Notes under the pieces: generated by a model
Told to the model about the DNA's origin: nothing
What the model saw: only the letters and a program-made list of their open reading frames with translations
The model's database searches: none
Shown here: in pieces, positions 63,256 to 64,000 of the stretch
Numbering within the stretch: position 1 is the stretch's first letter
Layout: the number at the start of each line of letters is the position of its first letter
Made by a program: the position numbers and the translations under genes
Assembly (NCBI GenBank): GCA_965277445.1
Contig: CBDICY010000013.1
Location: 930,001-994,000 of the forward strand
Origin: JAFMDF01 sp965277445
GTDB lineage: Bacteria; Bacteroidota; Bacteroidia; Chitinophagales; Saprospiraceae
Reading direction: 5' to 3'
DNA length: 64,000 nt

Positions 63256-64000
63256 TGGACGTAAAAGAACAATTAATTCAAAAACTTTTTGACAATCAAT
63301 GCACGAAGGAAGAGTTGAATTTGCTTTTTGAATTAATTCAAGGGGATGATGCTGAAACAGCACCTGCTATAATGATGACTTTGCTACAACAAATGGAGCA
63401 GGTGCCAAAGTTAGCTGCAACAAAAAAGGATAGAATTTTTGATAGCGTATTAAATCAAACTTTAAAAGCTGATTCGACTGATAAAAATCGAGTGATTCCA
63501 ATGAAATCTAATAAACGATTCTATTGGATAGGAAGAGCTGCTGCTGCTGTCTTGTTTTTGGTGGTTGCAGGTTGGTTTGTTTTCCAAGAATTGAATCCCT
63601 CAGAACTAATCGCTCAAACAGGTTTTGATGAACAAAAAGAAGTGATGTTACCAGATGGGTCTCAGGTCACTTTAAATGGAAATTCCACTTTACAATATTT
63701 TGCTGATTGGTCAGCAGGCGAAACGAGAGTTGTAAAATTACAAGGCGAGGCTTATTTCGAAGTAGATAATAAGGAAGCTACAAATACCAAATTTCAGGTT
63801 TTAACAAAAGATTTAACGGTAGAAGTATTAGGAACTATTTTTAACGTGAATACTCGTCAAGAAGCGACTAAAGTTTTTTTGGAGGAAGGAAAAGTGAAAT
63901 TAAATCTGATAGACAAAAAGTCTTCTAAGTTAACTTTAAAACCGGGAGAATTTGTTAGTTATTCCGCAAAAAGAAAATCATTGGAAAGACCACATAAAGT
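63256..64000 (+). CDS. FecR-family anti-sigma factor (partial, cut by window end)
   Basis: At least 248 codons from ATG at 63256 (MDVKEQLIQKLFDNQC), running off the window. A cytoplasmic N-terminus is followed by one membrane helix (about 91-110, WIGRAAAAVLFLVVAGWFVF) and the FecR periplasmic domain (VMLPDGSQVTLNGNSTLQY, VVKLQGEAYFEV, VEVLGTIFNVNT, VFLEEGKVKL). Such proteins hold an ECF sigma factor inactive until a signal arrives from an outer-membrane receptor. It is divergent from the sigma gene, about 170 bases apart, the usual pairing in Bacteroidota. Confidence 0.92.

Overview
The window is 64 kb of AT-rich chromosomal DNA from a member of the phylum Bacteroidota, most likely a Saprospiria-like lineage (the class is inference). 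The evidence is two secreted proteins ending in type IX secretion (T9SS) type A sorting domains, one of them carrying SprB-type repeats; a TamL-type BamA-family lipoprotein; a SdhC-A-B succinate dehydrogenase operon; an ECF sigma factor paired with a FecR-type anti-sigma factor; many lipoproteins with a Cys lipobox; and an XrtN exosortase with its VIT-domain partner. I saw no phage, plasmid, CRISPR, rRNA or tRNA genes.

Layout. 0-8.3 kb: cell-surface genes (T9SS hydrolase, outer-membrane protein, SprB-repeat adhesin, small lipoprotein). 8.3-14.5 kb: a minus-strand block with a DoxX-like protein, a hypothetical protein, exosortase XrtN fused to an EpsI-like domain, and its probable PEP-CTERM-like substrate with a VIT domain. 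14.9-28.4 kb: metabolism and redox (di-haem peroxidase, DUF1295 reductase, GMC oxidoreductase plus gluconate-dehydrogenase subunit 3-like partner, acetoacetyl-CoA synthetase, PhoD-like phosphatase, Nramp-related transporter, cytochrome P450). 28.6-32.9 kb: surface polysaccharide genes (two GT2 glycosyltransferases, a sugar-phosphate transferase fused to a pseudo-receiver domain, and a stand-alone response regulator). 33.5-41 kb: metallo-hydrolases, an orphan TRAP binding protein, a sulfatase and a GH32 fructan hydrolase. 41-47.4 kb: a DUF2231/cytochrome c/LRR fusion, an HI0933-type flavoprotein, and a small CYTH/two-TM/DUF1456/coiled-coil cluster with a frameshifted paralogue nearby. 47.6-51.5 kb: succinate dehydrogenase. 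52-64 kb: transporter, phosphofructokinase, BadF-type kinase, TamL, TrmH methyltransferase, a lipoprotein, a SPOR-like protein, and an ECF sigma/FecR pair cut by the window end.

The most unusual feature is the density of structured intergenic repeats. These include a 365-bp nested element with 18-bp terminal inverted repeats, flanking 9-bp direct repeats and two internal hairpin units whose stems differ by paired changes; a perfect 43-bp inverted repeat; three loci with the same 17-bp-period tandem motif; and a palindrome lying in frame inside xrtN. Three reading frames also look damaged or unusually initiated: a DUF434 gene whose conserved N-terminus is in frame but can only begin at ATC, an ECF sigma factor whose region 2 extends upstream with no standard start codon, and a small membrane-protein gene broken by an apparent one-base deletion.
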